From Idiomarina tyrosinivorans (GTDB taxonomy: Bacteria > Pseudomonadota > Gammaproteobacteria > Enterobacterales > Alteromonadaceae), in assembly GCF_003987475.1 (NCBI RefSeq), contig NZ_PIQH01000004.1, positions 124,001-188,000 on the forward strand: DNA of 64,000 nucleotides, read 5' to 3'. The notes under the pieces were generated by a model that was given only the letters and a program-made list of their open reading frames with translations, searched no databases and was not told the origin of the DNA. Below, one piece after another: positions 25,448 to 35,336 of this stretch. The translations under genes were made by a program, and so were the position numbers. The stretch's first letter is position 1. Every line of letters starts with the position of its first letter.

Positions 25448-25828
25448 TTGTTGCCATTGTACTGCGTGCCCCGAGCAAGTCACTTTACTATAACAATAAG
25501 GGTTATCTTTAACTGGAAGCGCAAAGCATTGCGAAGCAACTACGCCATCAGCATTGAACTGGCGTGCGTTCAACAGCATTCTTTGGCGAGCAACAGCGGC
25601 TGATGCTGGTGGATCAGAACGCGAATTTTGGCAACTGTCACCAGTGACTACACTAATGACTTTAAAGCTCCGATTAACTTGTTCACCTGCGGAATAGACA
25701 TTTGCCGTTTGCGAGAAAGCAAACATTGATGACGAGTCAGCTTCCGCTGTCGAGGAATGGCTGAAAACGCTACAGCCACCTAATAAGCCAGGTAGGGCGA
25801 TTGCCAATAAGTAATTGGATAACTTCAC
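25445..25828 (-). CDS. rcsF: RcsF-like outer-membrane stress-sensing lipoprotein
   Basis: 127 residues starting with GTG at 25828 (AGGGA upstream). Lipoprotein signal MKLSNYLLAIALPGLLGGCSV (lipobox LGGC), a linker rich in Ser/Ala, then the RcsF domain with four cysteines in the conserved places: VTGDSCQNS, ASQCFAL, NPYCYSKVTCSG (two disulfides in E. coli). In enterobacteria RcsF senses envelope damage and signals to the Rcs phosphorelay via IgaA. No rcsB/C/D is in the window. Next to a sigma-54-regulated secreted protein, suggesting an envelope-stress neighbourhood. Confidence 0.82.
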   Translation of the reverse strand: MKLSNYLLAIALPGLLGGCSVFSHSSTAEADSSSMFAFSQTANVYSAGEQVNRSFKVISVVTGDSCQNSRSDPPASAAVARQRMLLNARQFNADGVVASQCFALPVKDNPYCYSKVTCSGHAVQWQQ

Positions 25829-25890
25829 GATCTATCCCTGTGAATGCGAATAATAGTTCAGAGTAAAGACTGTTAAGGTAGGAATCAAGC

Positions 25891-25912
25891 GCTCACGCCG
25901 GGCGGCGAGAGC
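25891..25912. terminator. GC-rich hairpin between hns and rcsF
   Basis: GCTCACGCC (25891-25899) and GGCGAGAGC (25904-25912) form a stem with one A-A mismatch and a 4-nt loop. It lies downstream of the hns stop on the minus strand but has no run of Ts, so it may be a weak terminator or an mRNA 3' end structure. Confidence 0.35.
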
Positions 25913-25943
25913 ACTCAACAAACGGTTTAATGCAAATAATGTA

Positions 25944-26357
25944 TTACTTAATAAGGTATTCTTCTAAACGATGACCTTGCTCTAATGCCTTTTTCAGCGC
26001 TTTTGGCATACGTCCTTGGCCCGTCCATGTCGCGCGTTCGCCTTGTTCATCAGTAAAAGCATATTTTGGCGGTTTTGGCGCACGCTTTTTCTTTGTTGCT
26101 TTTAAAGGTTCACCACCAATCTCATTTTCTAAAATGTCGCTAATACCAATACCAGCATCCGCCATCGCCTTTTTAAATTCTTCAATTTTTTCTTGTTTTA
26201 ATCGTTGCTCAGCTTTCTCTTCTTCTTCTTCCTTTTTACGCGCAGCAATTACATTACGTATTTTCTTCTCTACTTCTTCAAGCTCACTCACCGACAATTC
26301 TTTTGTTGATGCTTTTAATCGACGTTCATGAGTCAAGATTTTAATAAAGTCAGACAT
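25944..26357 (-). CDS. hns: H-NS family nucleoid protein
   Basis: 137 residues: an N-terminal coiled-coil oligomerisation region (about residues 1-65, Glu/Lys rich), a flexible linker and the C-terminal DNA-binding domain with TWTGQGRMP (about residues 111-119), the AT-hook-like loop of H-NS. It silences AT-rich, often horizontally acquired, genes. TAGGAATT precedes the ATG. It lies in an AT-rich patch with its own promoter and an unusual palindromic array upstream. Could also be named StpA-like; family membership is firm. Confidence 0.92.
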   Translation of the reverse strand: MSDFIKILTHERRLKASTKELSVSELEEVEKKIRNVIAARKKEEEEEKAEQRLKQEKIEEFKKAMADAGIGISDILENEIGGEPLKATKKKRAPKPPKYAFTDEQGERATWTGQGRMPKALKKALEQGHRLEEYLIK

Positions 26358-26393
26358 ATTTTAATTCCTAGTTATTTACAAATATTACGATGG

Positions 26394-26422
26394 ATTCTAG
26401 CGATGCTTAGAAAAATTACCAA
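26394..26422 (-). promoter_or_regulatory. hns promoter
   Basis: On the minus strand TTGGTA (26422-26417), a 17-bp spacer, then TAGAAT (26399-26394), about 37 bp before the ATG. Spacing is ideal; the -35 is a 4/6 match. Confidence 0.6.
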
Positions 26423-26442
26423 ATGATATTTGATAAATAAAT

Positions 26443-26469
26443 ACGTAAATTTACGTTAAGAAATAACGT
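26443..26469. promoter_or_regulatory. ACGT-centred palindromes upstream of the hns promoter
   Basis: ACGTAAATTTACGT (26443-26456) is a perfect 14-bp palindrome. It overlaps a second inverted repeat, ACGTTA (26453-26458) with TAACGT (26464-26469). They lie about 20 bp upstream of the hns -35 box. Half-sites TTTACGTT and AACGTA resemble those of the LiuR-type palindrome at 39410. A regulator binding here could control hns. Confidence 0.4.
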
Positions 26470-26503
26470 ACAAGATCAATGTAATATGTCGTATGAAATA
26501 TAA

Positions 26504-26524
26504 AAGGGCCGATTATCGGCCCTT
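26504..26524 (-). terminator. Terminator of the ETF-QO gene
   Basis: AAGGGCCGA (26504-26512) and TCGGCCCTT (26516-26524) with a 3-nt loop; on the minus strand the stem is followed by TTTTA and it begins 15 bp after the stop codon. Confidence 0.75.
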
Positions 26525-26539
26525 AATTTTATTCACTCA

Positions 26540-28186
26540 TTACATATTCGGATAAGTGGGACCGCCACCACCTTCGGGAACCACCCAAGTAATATTTTGG
26601 CTAGGATCTTTAATGTCGCAAGTTTTGCAATGAATACAGTTTTGCGCATTAATTTGAAAACGCTTTTCACCGTTTTCTTCAACTATTTCGTAAACGCCTG
26701 CTGGACAGTAGCGTTGTGCTGGTTCAGCGTACTCTGGCAAGTTAACGGTTAACGGAATGTCGGCGTCTTTTAGCTGTAAATGACATGGCTGATCTTCGGC
26801 GTGGTTAGTATTCGATAAATAAACCGAAGACAAGCGGTCAAATGTCAGTTTATTATCCGGTTTTGGATAACTAATAGGTTCAAAGTCTTTTGCTTTACCA
26901 GTACAGCGGTAATCTGCATGCCAATCTTTAATCGTAAATGGCAGCTTTCCGCCAAAAAAGTTTTGGTCCAGTGTGTTATAAGCACCGCCTAAAACGGTTC
27001 CCCATTTATGAATGGCTGCACCAAAATTACGAGAGCGATATAATTCGTCGTACAACCAAGAACTTTCAAAATCCTTACGGAAGTTTGTCAATTCGTCCCC
27101 AGCGCGGTCTGCGGCAATCGCGGCAAAGATATTCTCTGCAGCTAACATGCCTGACTTCATGGCTGTGTGATTACCTTTAATTTTTGAAAAGTTAAGCGTT
27201 CCAGCTTCACAACCAACCAACAAGCCGCCAGGGAAGGTCATTTTGGGTAACGAATACAATCCACCTTTGGCGATGGCTCGCGCACCATAACTCACGCGCT
27301 TACCGCCTTTTAACACCTTCGCAATTTGTGGGTGAGTTTTGAAACGCTGAAATTCTTCAAACGGGTTCAAATACGGATTTTGATAATTTAAATCAATGAT
27401 CAACCCCACAAATACTTGGCCGTCTTCGGCGTGGTATAAATAGCCACCGCCACTCGCTCCATCGTTTAATGGCCAGCCTGCTGTATGCACAACATGCCCA
27501 GGATTATGCACGCTGCCCTCAACATCCCAAATTTCTTTAAAACCAATGGCATAATGTTGCGGTGTGGCGTCTTTCGCTAAATCAAATTGTTTGATCAGTT
27601 GCTTGCCAAGGTGGCCGCGGCAACCTTCAGCAAAAACGGTATATTTGGCGCGCAATTCCATGCCTGGCATATAGCCGTCTTTGTGTTCGCCATCGGCTCC
27701 CACACCCATATCGCCCGTGAGAATACCGTTTACCTCGCCATTTTCACCATAAAGCACATCAGCGGCGGCGAAGCCAGGAAAAATTTCAATCCCTAGCTGC
27801 TCCGCTTGCTCTGCTAACCAACGGCACAAATTACCCATACTGGCAATATAATTGCCGTCGTTATGAAACGGCTTAGGTACTGCCATACCAGGTACTTTGC
27901 GAGCGCTTTCTGCGTCGTTAAAGTATAAGATTTCATCGCCAGTGACCGGCGTGTTCAGTGGCGCACCGCGTTCTTTCCAATCCGGAAATAATTCATTTAG
28001 AGCACGCGGCTCGAATACTGCACCAGAAAGAATATGTGCACCCACTTCTGCGCCTTTCTCGACAACGCAGATCATCAGTTCTTGCTCATTCTGTTGAGCC
28101 AGCTGACCCAGTCGACAAGCGGTAGCAAGTCCCGCGGGACCAGCACCAACAATGACGACATCGAATTCCATACTTTCGCGTTCCAC
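26540..28186 (-). CDS. Electron transfer flavoprotein-ubiquinone oxidoreductase (ETF-QO)
   Basis: 548 residues from a GTG at 28186; GGAGG lies at the right distance for it, and is too far from the internal ATG at 28171. FAD motif DVVIVGAGPAGLATACRLG at the N-terminus; C-terminal 4Fe-4S ligands CPAGVYE and NCIHCKTCDIKDPSQNI. It passes electrons from ETF to ubiquinone at the inner membrane. Its electrons come from acyl-CoA dehydrogenases such as FadE, isovaleryl-CoA and isobutyryl-CoA dehydrogenases, all coded in this window. 21 bp after a GGDEF/EAL gene. Confidence 0.95.
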   Translation of the reverse strand: MERESMEFDVVIVGAGPAGLATACRLGQLAQQNEQELMICVVEKGAEVGAHILSGAVFEPRALNELFPDWKERGAPLNTPVTGDEILYFNDAESARKVPGMAVPKPFHNDGNYIASMGNLCRWLAEQAEQLGIEIFPGFAAADVLYGENGEVNGILTGDMGVGADGEHKDGYMPGMELRAKYTVFAEGCRGHLGKQLIKQFDLAKDATPQHYAIGFKEIWDVEGSVHNPGHVVHTAGWPLNDGASGGGYLYHAEDGQVFVGLIIDLNYQNPYLNPFEEFQRFKTHPQIAKVLKGGKRVSYGARAIAKGGLYSLPKMTFPGGLLVGCEAGTLNFSKIKGNHTAMKSGMLAAENIFAAIAADRAGDELTNFRKDFESSWLYDELYRSRNFGAAIHKWGTVLGGAYNTLDQNFFGGKLPFTIKDWHADYRCTGKAKDFEPISYPKPDNKLTFDRLSSVYLSNTNHAEDQPCHLQLKDADIPLTVNLPEYAEPAQRYCPAGVYEIVEENGEKRFQINAQNCIHCKTCDIKDPSQNITWVVPEGGGGPTYPNM

Positions 28187-28207
28187 AATAACCTCCGAAC
28201 GTGATAA

Positions 28208-30424
28208 TCAGGCGATCTGAATAGGGATGAGACCTTGGTACTTCTGAAGCAGTTGCGTAAATTGTTCCGCGGGAATGGGACGGCTAAAGAGGAAGCCCTG
28301 TCCGACAAAACACTCGCGTTCCATCAAGAAGTCGACTTGTTGCTCGGTTTCTATGCCCTCTGCAACGATGTCTATTTCTAGGTTTTTCGCCAAGTTAATA
28401 ATAGTTTGTGTAATCGTCGCGTCATCGTTATCACCAGGCAGATCTTGAACAAAGGACCGGTCAATTTTTAATGACGTAACGGGAAAGTTTTTCAAATAAG
28501 AGAGTGACGAGTAGCCCACCCCAAAATCATCAATCGCCAAGGCGATGCCGTGCTCACGGATGGCATGCATAAAGTGACGATGCGACTGAATGTTTTCGAT
28601 AAATACCTGTTCAGTCAGTTCTAATTCAATAAACTGTGGGCCAATCCGTGCTTGATGCACGGTATCCAGCACTTTATCAATCAAATCCGGAGTATGTAGC
28701 TGCTTACCGGAAATATTAATCGCCATAGTCAGGTCGTCATAGCCCAAATCGTGCCACTGTTTTAATTGTTCAGTGGCTTGGCGCATAACAAAATCCGAAA
28801 TCGGAATGATCAGACCGGTATCTTCCGCAATCGGGATAAACTGGTCGGGACCGATCACTTTGCCATCGTCTTCAACCCAACGCACGAGCGCTTCTGCGCC
28901 AATGATACGGCGACTGTTTAAATCGATTTTAGGTTGGTAATAAACGACCAGTTTTTCTTGCTCCACGGCATGGCGCAAGCGCTTCATAAGCTCAAGCTTT
29001 TCGGTCAGATCGCGGTGTACGGCTCGGCTATAAATCTGATAAGTATTACGGCCCGCCTCTTTGGCTTGGTAAAGCGCCGTATCCGCGTTCCTAACCACGT
29101 TTTCGGCACTGTAGTCAGCATCTTCCGCGAAAGCGATGCCGATGGATGCGCTAATAAATAATTCGTATGCATCCACAAAGAAGTGTGTATCGAGTGCAAG
29201 CAGCAATTGCTTTGCCAGTTCGGTAACGTAATGAGAACTCTCACTGTCCGGCGCCGCCAGCACAAACTCATCCCCCCCGGTACGAGCAATAAAAGTAGAT
29301 TCAGGCGCGATCTTCTGTAATCGTCTTGCGACGCGTTTCAATAACTCATCACCAACGGTGTGGCCTAAGGCGTCGTTCACTTCTTTGAAGCGGTCTAAAT
29401 CAATAAAAATGACCGCTAAAATGGTTTTATGTTGCTCCGTTGCGGGCATTTTCTCCGTAAGAAAACGCATGAGTGCATTTCGGTTTGCTAATCCCGTTAG
29501 CGCGTCGTGTTCGGCGAGGTAAGCCATTTGTTGCTCAACCCGCTCGCGCTCTTCGATTTCAGCATAAAGTTCTAAGTTAGTGTCAGCAAGTTCTTGAGAA
29601 CGATGGCGGCTGACGCCAAAAATATAGAGTACAAAGGTTAACAGCAGGGTAACCGCAAGTCCGGCGGTAAGCACGGCTGTCGATACCCCTCCAAGCAACT
29701 CTTCCAGTTTGTTCGGGGTCGGCCAAACGGTTAGGGTCCAGCGGTTGCCTAGCACCTGCAATGAGGTGTTAACCTGCCACTGCTGTTTGGTTTGTTGATC
29801 ACCCTGGAATGAGTACAGCAGGCCATTTTCGTTGGCAAGCGCTAGCTGGAAGCCTTCAGAAATGTTTGCTCTTACAACGTTATTGATCAGGTCTTGAAGA
29901 CTCAATATCGCGCCAAAAATCCCTTTCTCTGCGCCATCGACTTGCACAAACAAACCAATGTCTGTTGGGTGCCGGCCTAGATTGCCTGCTTTACCAACGA
30001 TCGCATGCTGGATAGCATCATTGTTAGCCAACATATCAATGGTTTCTGTACCACTGAACTGGCTGCCCACTAAGCCATAGTTACCTTGTTCGGGAAATAC
30101 TTTTTTGATTCGCCGCTGGGGGTCCAACCATACTAACGTTTGCACACCTTGGTAGTAGAGCGTAATGATATTGGCATCAGCCTGCCAACGCTCCTCGACG
30201 GCTTGATCATTTTGTTCCCATTCACGCGCAATCCATTCAACCATGAATAAGTGGTTGATCATGGTTTGGCGCAACTGGCGCTGAATATTATAAGCCTCGT
30301 TTTGAATCTGCGCAGTGGCATGCTCGCTTTCCGCTATCCGCAGGTAACCGTAGAATGATAGGGTGATAACCATTCCTAGGATTGCTGCAACGATTGCTTG
30401 TCGAGCTTCAGAGAGGGCTCTCAT
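28208..30424 (-). CDS. Membrane sensor with GGDEF and EAL domains (cyclic-di-GMP)
   Basis: 738 residues. A transmembrane helix (about 10-30), a periplasmic sensor region (about 31-245, CHASE-like), a second helix (about 246-272), a GGDEF domain with intact RTGGDEF (about 381-387), and an EAL domain (about 480-730) with EALVRW and DDFGVGYSSLSYL. Cyclase and phosphodiesterase signatures both look intact, so net activity cannot be deduced. The RxxD inhibitory site before GGDEF is absent. Upstream neighbour of the ETF-QO gene; a shared transcript is possible. Confidence 0.9.
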   Translation of the reverse strand: MRALSEARQAIVAAILGMVITLSFYGYLRIAESEHATAQIQNEAYNIQRQLRQTMINHLFMVEWIAREWEQNDQAVEERWQADANIITLYYQGVQTLVWLDPQRRIKKVFPEQGNYGLVGSQFSGTETIDMLANNDAIQHAIVGKAGNLGRHPTDIGLFVQVDGAEKGIFGAILSLQDLINNVVRANISEGFQLALANENGLLYSFQGDQQTKQQWQVNTSLQVLGNRWTLTVWPTPNKLEELLGGVSTAVLTAGLAVTLLLTFVLYIFGVSRHRSQELADTNLELYAEIEERERVEQQMAYLAEHDALTGLANRNALMRFLTEKMPATEQHKTILAVIFIDLDRFKEVNDALGHTVGDELLKRVARRLQKIAPESTFIARTGGDEFVLAAPDSESSHYVTELAKQLLLALDTHFFVDAYELFISASIGIAFAEDADYSAENVVRNADTALYQAKEAGRNTYQIYSRAVHRDLTEKLELMKRLRHAVEQEKLVVYYQPKIDLNSRRIIGAEALVRWVEDDGKVIGPDQFIPIAEDTGLIIPISDFVMRQATEQLKQWHDLGYDDLTMAINISGKQLHTPDLIDKVLDTVHQARIGPQFIELELTEQVFIENIQSHRHFMHAIREHGIALAIDDFGVGYSSLSYLKNFPVTSLKIDRSFVQDLPGDNDDATITQTIINLAKNLEIDIVAEGIETEQQVDFLMERECFVGQGFLFSRPIPAEQFTQLLQKYQGLIPIQIA

Positions 30425-30505
30425 TATTTAGCGCCAGTCCTTCGTTTCAAGGGTTTCATTACTGTTGTTATCTTCGCCGATGGCTCGATTGAGCGCAAGC
30501 GCCAG

Positions 30506-32449
30506 TTATTGCAGTTCGGCACGGTCACGGAACTGTTCCAACGCTTCCGGGTTTGCCAAGGCATCGGTGTTTTTCACTGGTTCACCATGCACAACATTGC
30601 GAACCGCGAGTTCAACGATTTTACCGCTAACCGTGCGCGGAATATCGTCAACCTGCGCAATAACCGCGGGCACATGGCGTGGTGTGGCATTGGCGCGAAT
30701 CGTCTGCTTAATGGTGGCAATGAGATCATCGTTCAGCGTAATCCCCTCGCGTAAGCGAACAAACAATACTACGCGCTCATCGTCTTGCCATTTTTGCCCC
30801 ACTGCGATGCTTTCCAGTACGTCGTCAACTTTTTCGACTTGGCGATAAATTTCTGCTGTACCAATGCGAACGCCACCGGGATTCAATACCGCGTCTGAAC
30901 GGCCGTAAATAATGACTCCGCCGTGGCGAGTCAGTTCAGCGTAGTCACCGTGCGCCCAGGTGTTAGTAAACCGATCAAAGTAAGCATTATGATAGCGTTT
31001 ACCATCTGGGTCGTTCCAGAAGCCAATTGGCATACTCGGAAAAGATTTTTCGCAAACCAATTCGCCTTTTTGTTCTAGTAATGGCTGACCATTATCATCG
31101 AAAACGTTCACCGCCAAGCCTAAACCACGACATTGCAGCTCGCCCCGGTATACCGGCAGAATAGGGCAGCCTAGTGCGAAACAAGAAACAATATCGGTGC
31201 CACCGGAAATCGATGACAAGCACAGATCCGCTTTAATATCCCGATAAACGTAGTCGAAACTCTCAGGGGGTAGCACCGAGCCGGTTGTTAGAATTGCCCG
31301 CAAGCTTTTCAATTTATGACTCTCGCGTGGTTTAACGTGGGCTTTTTCTAGTGCCGATAAATACTTCGCTGAGGTACCAAAGACGCTGATACCTTCGTCG
31401 TCAACCATATCCCAGAGCACTTCTGGCTTAGGCGCAAACGGAGAGCCATCAAATAACACCAGAGTGGCGCCGATGGCGAGCCCCGAGACAAGCCAGTTCC
31501 ACATCATCCAACCGCAGGTAGTGAAGTAAAATAATCTGTCATCACGGTCTAAATCAGTATGTAAGCCATGTTCTTTCATGTGCTGCAGCAAGGTGCCGCC
31601 AATACCGTGGACAATACACTTTGGTACCCCAGTGGTGCCGGAACTGAACATGATGTAGAGCGGATCATTAAAGTCACAACGAACGAACTCAAGGTCGCTT
31701 GCCGAATGGTCTAAGAATGCATCCCATGTCGCCACATCAGTGCCGCTAATGGTGTCGCTTTGGTCGCTGAAATTCACCACAACCACCTGTTCTAGGGAAT
31801 CGATTTTGGCAACAATATCCGCGGTCTTTTGTTTGATATTGAGGTTCTTGCCGTTGTAGAAATAGCCGTCCACCGTAATCAACACCTTCGGCGCAATTTG
31901 GCCAAAACGATCTAACACGCCTTGGACGCCAAAATCTGGCGAACAGGAAGACCAAATGGCCCCCAGGCTGGTGGTGGCGAGCATGGTAATGATGGTTTCG
32001 ATGCAATTCGGCATCATTCCCGCCACCCGGTCGCCCTTGCTAACGCCGAGCTTTTTAAAGCTGGCCGCTAAGGCCGCCACCTGCTGGTAGAGTTCTGCAT
32101 AAGTGAGTTGTTGGCGCTGACCATCTTCACCACGAAAAATCAGAGCTAAGCGGTCATCTTGATAGCGCAATAGGTTCTCAGCGAAGTTGAGAGATGCTTG
32201 CGGAAACCACTTCGCGCCAGGCATTTTTTCTTTATCAGTAACGACACTTGCGCCTTTGTCGCCGACCACATCAAAGTAATCCCAGACTTCTGACCAGAAT
32301 TGTTCGTGCTGTTCTACCGACCAACGGTACAAATCGTGATAATTTGCCAAACTCAATTCATGGCGTTGATTCATTTGCTGCAAAAAGTCGGTCATTCGAG
32401 CATTGGCAATCGCCTCTGCTGAGGGGCGCCACATTGGTTCCTGTTGCAT
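30506..32449 (-). CDS. aacS: Acetoacetyl-CoA synthetase
   Basis: 647 residues from the ATG at 32449 (GAGGA upstream), an ANL-superfamily adenylating enzyme closest to acetoacetate-CoA ligases: P-loop MFSSGTTGVPKCIVHG (about residues 270-285), ISGGTDI (in place of the acetyl-CoA synthetase motif), YGRSDAVLNPGGVRIGTAE and the C-terminal RTVSGKIVE lysine. It activates acetoacetate, a product of HMG-CoA lyase just upstream, so leucine carbon can enter the acetyl-CoA pool through thiolase. Last gene of the liu operon. Confidence 0.93.
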   Translation of the reverse strand: MQQEPMWRPSAEAIANARMTDFLQQMNQRHELSLANYHDLYRWSVEQHEQFWSEVWDYFDVVGDKGASVVTDKEKMPGAKWFPQASLNFAENLLRYQDDRLALIFRGEDGQRQQLTYAELYQQVAALAASFKKLGVSKGDRVAGMMPNCIETIITMLATTSLGAIWSSCSPDFGVQGVLDRFGQIAPKVLITVDGYFYNGKNLNIKQKTADIVAKIDSLEQVVVVNFSDQSDTISGTDVATWDAFLDHSASDLEFVRCDFNDPLYIMFSSGTTGVPKCIVHGIGGTLLQHMKEHGLHTDLDRDDRLFYFTTCGWMMWNWLVSGLAIGATLVLFDGSPFAPKPEVLWDMVDDEGISVFGTSAKYLSALEKAHVKPRESHKLKSLRAILTTGSVLPPESFDYVYRDIKADLCLSSISGGTDIVSCFALGCPILPVYRGELQCRGLGLAVNVFDDNGQPLLEQKGELVCEKSFPSMPIGFWNDPDGKRYHNAYFDRFTNTWAHGDYAELTRHGGVIIYGRSDAVLNPGGVRIGTAEIYRQVEKVDDVLESIAVGQKWQDDERVVLFVRLREGITLNDDLIATIKQTIRANATPRHVPAVIAQVDDIPRTVSGKIVELAVRNVVHGEPVKNTDALANPEALEQFRDRAELQ

Positions 32450-32450
32450 G

Positions 32451-33356
32451 TTAATTGTCCTCTTTTGCTTGCAGTGCGAGCGCGACTTGTGAGCGCGGAC
32501 CGTGGCCAAGATGCTGACAGATCTCCCGTCCTGCCGCAGCCAGTTTAGTCAGATCGACGCCGCACTCAATACCCATTCCCTGCAGCATGTACACCACATC
32601 TTCGCTGGCGACATTACCGCTTGCGCCTTTGGCGTAGGGGCAACCGCCCAAGCCAGCCACTGCGCTATCAATAATACTTACCCCAAGAGGTAAACAGGCG
32701 CTGATATTGGCTAATGCTTGGCCGTAGGTATTGTGAAAATGTAATGCCAGATTCGCCATAGGAATATGTTCTGCTACGGCGGTTAGCATTTTTTGCGCGG
32801 CAAGGGGCGTTCCCACGCCAATGGTATCGCCCAGCGATATTTCGTAACAACCCATTTGGTATAATGCTTTGGCCACTTTTACCACGTCTGCCAAAGGCAC
32901 GTCGCCTTGGTACGGACAGCCCAGCACACATGAAACGTAGCCACGGACGCTAACGCCATCGGCTTTAGCCTGTTCAAGCACTGGCGCAAAGCGTTGCAGC
33001 GACTCGTCGATAGAGCAATTAATATTTTTTTGGGTGAAGGCTTCGGACGCCGCGCCAAACACCGCAACTTCGTCGGTATTTACTTGGCGCGCAAGTTCAT
33101 ACCCCTTAAGGTTGGGTGTTAATGCTGAATAGGTGATACCTGCACGCCGACTGATCTGCGCCATCACCTCGCTACTATCAGCCATTTGTGGTACCCATTT
33201 AGGGCTAACGAAGCTGGCACTTTCAATCACGCTTAATCCGGTTTCAGAAAGCTGGTTAATCAACGCAATTTTGGCTGCTGTTGGCACAGCGACCTCATTT
33301 TGCAGTCCATCTCGCGGGCCCACTTCAACAATCTTGACCTGAGTAGGTAGTGTCAT
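32451..33356 (-). CDS. liuE: Hydroxymethylglutaryl-CoA lyase
   Basis: 301 residues (mvaB/liuE). N-terminal [12 protein letters not shown] is the catalytic Arg/Asp motif and [21 protein letters not shown] near the C-terminus is the HMG-CoA lyase loop with the active-site Cys. It splits HMG-CoA to acetyl-CoA and acetoacetate, the final leucine step. Its start overlaps the liuD stop by one base (TAATG); aacS follows one base after its stop. Confidence 0.95.
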   Translation of the reverse strand: MTLPTQVKIVEVGPRDGLQNEVAVPTAAKIALINQLSETGLSVIESASFVSPKWVPQMADSSEVMAQISRRAGITYSALTPNLKGYELARQVNTDEVAVFGAASEAFTQKNINCSIDESLQRFAPVLEQAKADGVSVRGYVSCVLGCPYQGDVPLADVVKVAKALYQMGCYEISLGDTIGVGTPLAAQKMLTAVAEHIPMANLALHFHNTYGQALANISACLPLGVSIIDSAVAGLGGCPYAKGASGNVASEDVVYMLQGMGIECGVDLTKLAAAGREICQHLGHGPRSQVALALQAKEDN

Positions 33357-35326
33357 TACGACTCCTCTTGCTCGACAATAAGCAATTCTGCACCGTCACT
33401 GACCAACTCTCCGGCTTGATAGAACACTTGCGTTACCGATCCCGCATGAGGCGCGCGAATGGTGTATTCCATCTTCATCGCTTCCATGATCACCAGCGCT
33501 TGATCTTTTTCGACGCTATCCCCAGCAGCGACCAATACTTCAAGAATGGTTCCATTCATGGGCGCGACTAATTCGCCCGCTGGACCGTCTTGCTCTAGCG
33601 TGTCGGCGACTCGGTGCCGCTGAAAACTCACGCGACCCGATTCAAGCATCACACTGAGGCCATTGTCATGTTCAGCAATATAGGCCAACTGTCTATGGCC
33701 ATCTGCGGTGAGGGTTAAGCAGTCGTCCTGTGCAGTCGCTTGCCAACGTATACTGTTGTCATTGTGATGCTGAACAAAGCTATCGCCATCACGCTGCAGC
33801 GTGATATCGAGCATCTCTTCGTCGTGCTGTAGCTGCAATCGATAGCCGCTGGCTTGGTTAAGCCGGAAGCCGTCGGCGCGCTGCCACGGCGAGTCAACGG
33901 TTTGTGGTTGTTGTTGTAATACATCCCACAACGTTGCTGCCACTGCGGCGGTGTTCAAATCGACTGTATCAGTGGCGAACAGCTGATCGTGGTGCTGGTC
34001 AATGAACTCCGTGGTCAGATCGAGCTGTTTAAACGCCTTGTTTGCTGCCAAGCGGCGCAAAAACTCTACATTTGTGGTTAGCCCATCGATGCGATATTCG
34101 CGCAACGCACGCTGCAATTTTAGTAACGCGCGGTCGCGGTCGATATCCCAAACAATTAATTTGGCAATCATTGGGTCATAAAAGGTCGAAATCTCGTCGC
34201 CTTGTTCAATGCCGGTATCGATTCGTACCCCATCTACTTCAGTTGGCGTACGCAGATGTTCGACAACACCGGTGCTGGGTAAGAAATCATTGTCCGGGGA
34301 TTCTGCATAAATACGCGCTTCGAAGGCGTGGCCTGTCACCATCACTTGATCCTGTGAGAGCGGTAATGGTTGCCCAGCAGCGACCATCAGTTGCCACTCA
34401 ACAAGGTCCTGACCGGTGACCATTTCGGTTACCGGATGCTCAACCTGTAAGCGTGTATTCATTTCCATGAAATAGAATTCGCCGCTTTGGTCATACAGAA
34501 ATTCGACGGTACCGGCGCCAACATAGTCGATGGCTTGTGCAGCTTTTACCGCCGCTTCGCCCATGGCTAAACGCGTTTTTTCGGTTAATGCTGGGGCTGG
34601 CGCTTCTTCTAAAACTTTCTGATGGCGGCGTTGGACAGAGCAGTCACGTTCAGCGAGGTAGACCGCGTTTCCATGCTCATCACAGAATACCTGAATTTCA
34701 ACATGGCGGGGGTTACGAATAAAGCGTTCAAATAACACTTTGTCGTTACCAAATGCTGACTTGGCTTCGCGCTTAGCCGATTGTAGCGCCTCATCAAAGT
34801 CGGCGGCTGACTCGACCACACGCATGCCTTTACCACCGCCGCCATAAGCCGCTTTAAGTAACAGTGGAAAACCGACCCGCTGTGCTTCGTGTTGCAATAC
34901 GTCGGGGCTTTGTTCGCTGCCATGATAGCCAGGTACCAAAGGGACGCCAGCATCTTCCATAATCGCCTTGGCCGCACTTTTTGAACCCATCGCCGCAATC
35001 GCGCTCACCGGCGGACCGATAAACACGATGCCAGCTTGCTGGCAGGCATCGGCAAAATCTTCATTTTCCGATAAGAAGCCGTAGCCGGGATGAATTGCTT
35101 GCGCGCCAGTCAGTTTTGCGGCAGCAAGAATTTTGTCGCTACGTAAGTAACTTTCACTACTTTGCGCCGGTCCTATATGAACGGCTTCATCGGCCATTTT
35201 TACGTGACGTGCGTATTGGTCTGCATCGGAGTACACAGCAACTGTGCGAACGCCGATTTTTTTCGCCGTAGCTATGATACGACATGCGATCTCGCCACGG
35301 TTAGCAATGAGTATTTTATCGAACAT
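33356..35326 (-). CDS. liuD: Methylcrotonyl-CoA carboxylase, biotin-containing subunit
   Basis: 656 residues: biotin carboxylase domain (about 1-450; [31 protein letters not shown]-grasp loop, [14 protein letters not shown]), a linker and the C-terminal biotinyl domain with [12 protein letters not shown] (biotinylated Lys near residue 617). Together with LiuB it carboxylates 3-methylcrotonyl-CoA in leucine/isovalerate catabolism. Propionyl-CoA carboxylase is the alternative on sequence alone, but the operon settles it. Confidence 0.93.
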   Translation of the reverse strand: MFDKILIANRGEIACRIIATAKKIGVRTVAVYSDADQYARHVKMADEAVHIGPAQSSESYLRSDKILAAAKLTGAQAIHPGYGFLSENEDFADACQQAGIVFIGPPVSAIAAMGSKSAAKAIMEDAGVPLVPGYHGSEQSPDVLQHEAQRVGFPLLLKAAYGGGGKGMRVVESAADFDEALQSAKREAKSAFGNDKVLFERFIRNPRHVEIQVFCDEHGNAVYLAERDCSVQRRHQKVLEEAPAPALTEKTRLAMGEAAVKAAQAIDYVGAGTVEFLYDQSGEFYFMEMNTRLQVEHPVTEMVTGQDLVEWQLMVAAGQPLPLSQDQVMVTGHAFEARIYAESPDNDFLPSTGVVEHLRTPTEVDGVRIDTGIEQGDEISTFYDPMIAKLIVWDIDRDRALLKLQRALREYRIDGLTTNVEFLRRLAANKAFKQLDLTTEFIDQHHDQLFATDTVDLNTAAVAATLWDVLQQQPQTVDSPWQRADGFRLNQASGYRLQLQHDEEMLDITLQRDGDSFVQHHNDNSIRWQATAQDDCLTLTADGHRQLAYIAEHDNGLSVMLESGRVSFQRHRVADTLEQDGPAGELVAPMNGTILEVLVAAGDSVEKDQALVIMEAMKMEYTIRAPHAGSVTQVFYQAGELVSDGAELLIVEQEES

Positions 35327-35336
35327 CTCGCGTTCC

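Noticed and set aside
28171-28186. ATG at 28171 as the ETF-QO start
   Set aside because: GGAGG is correctly spaced for the GTG at 28186 and about 22 bp too far from the ATG.
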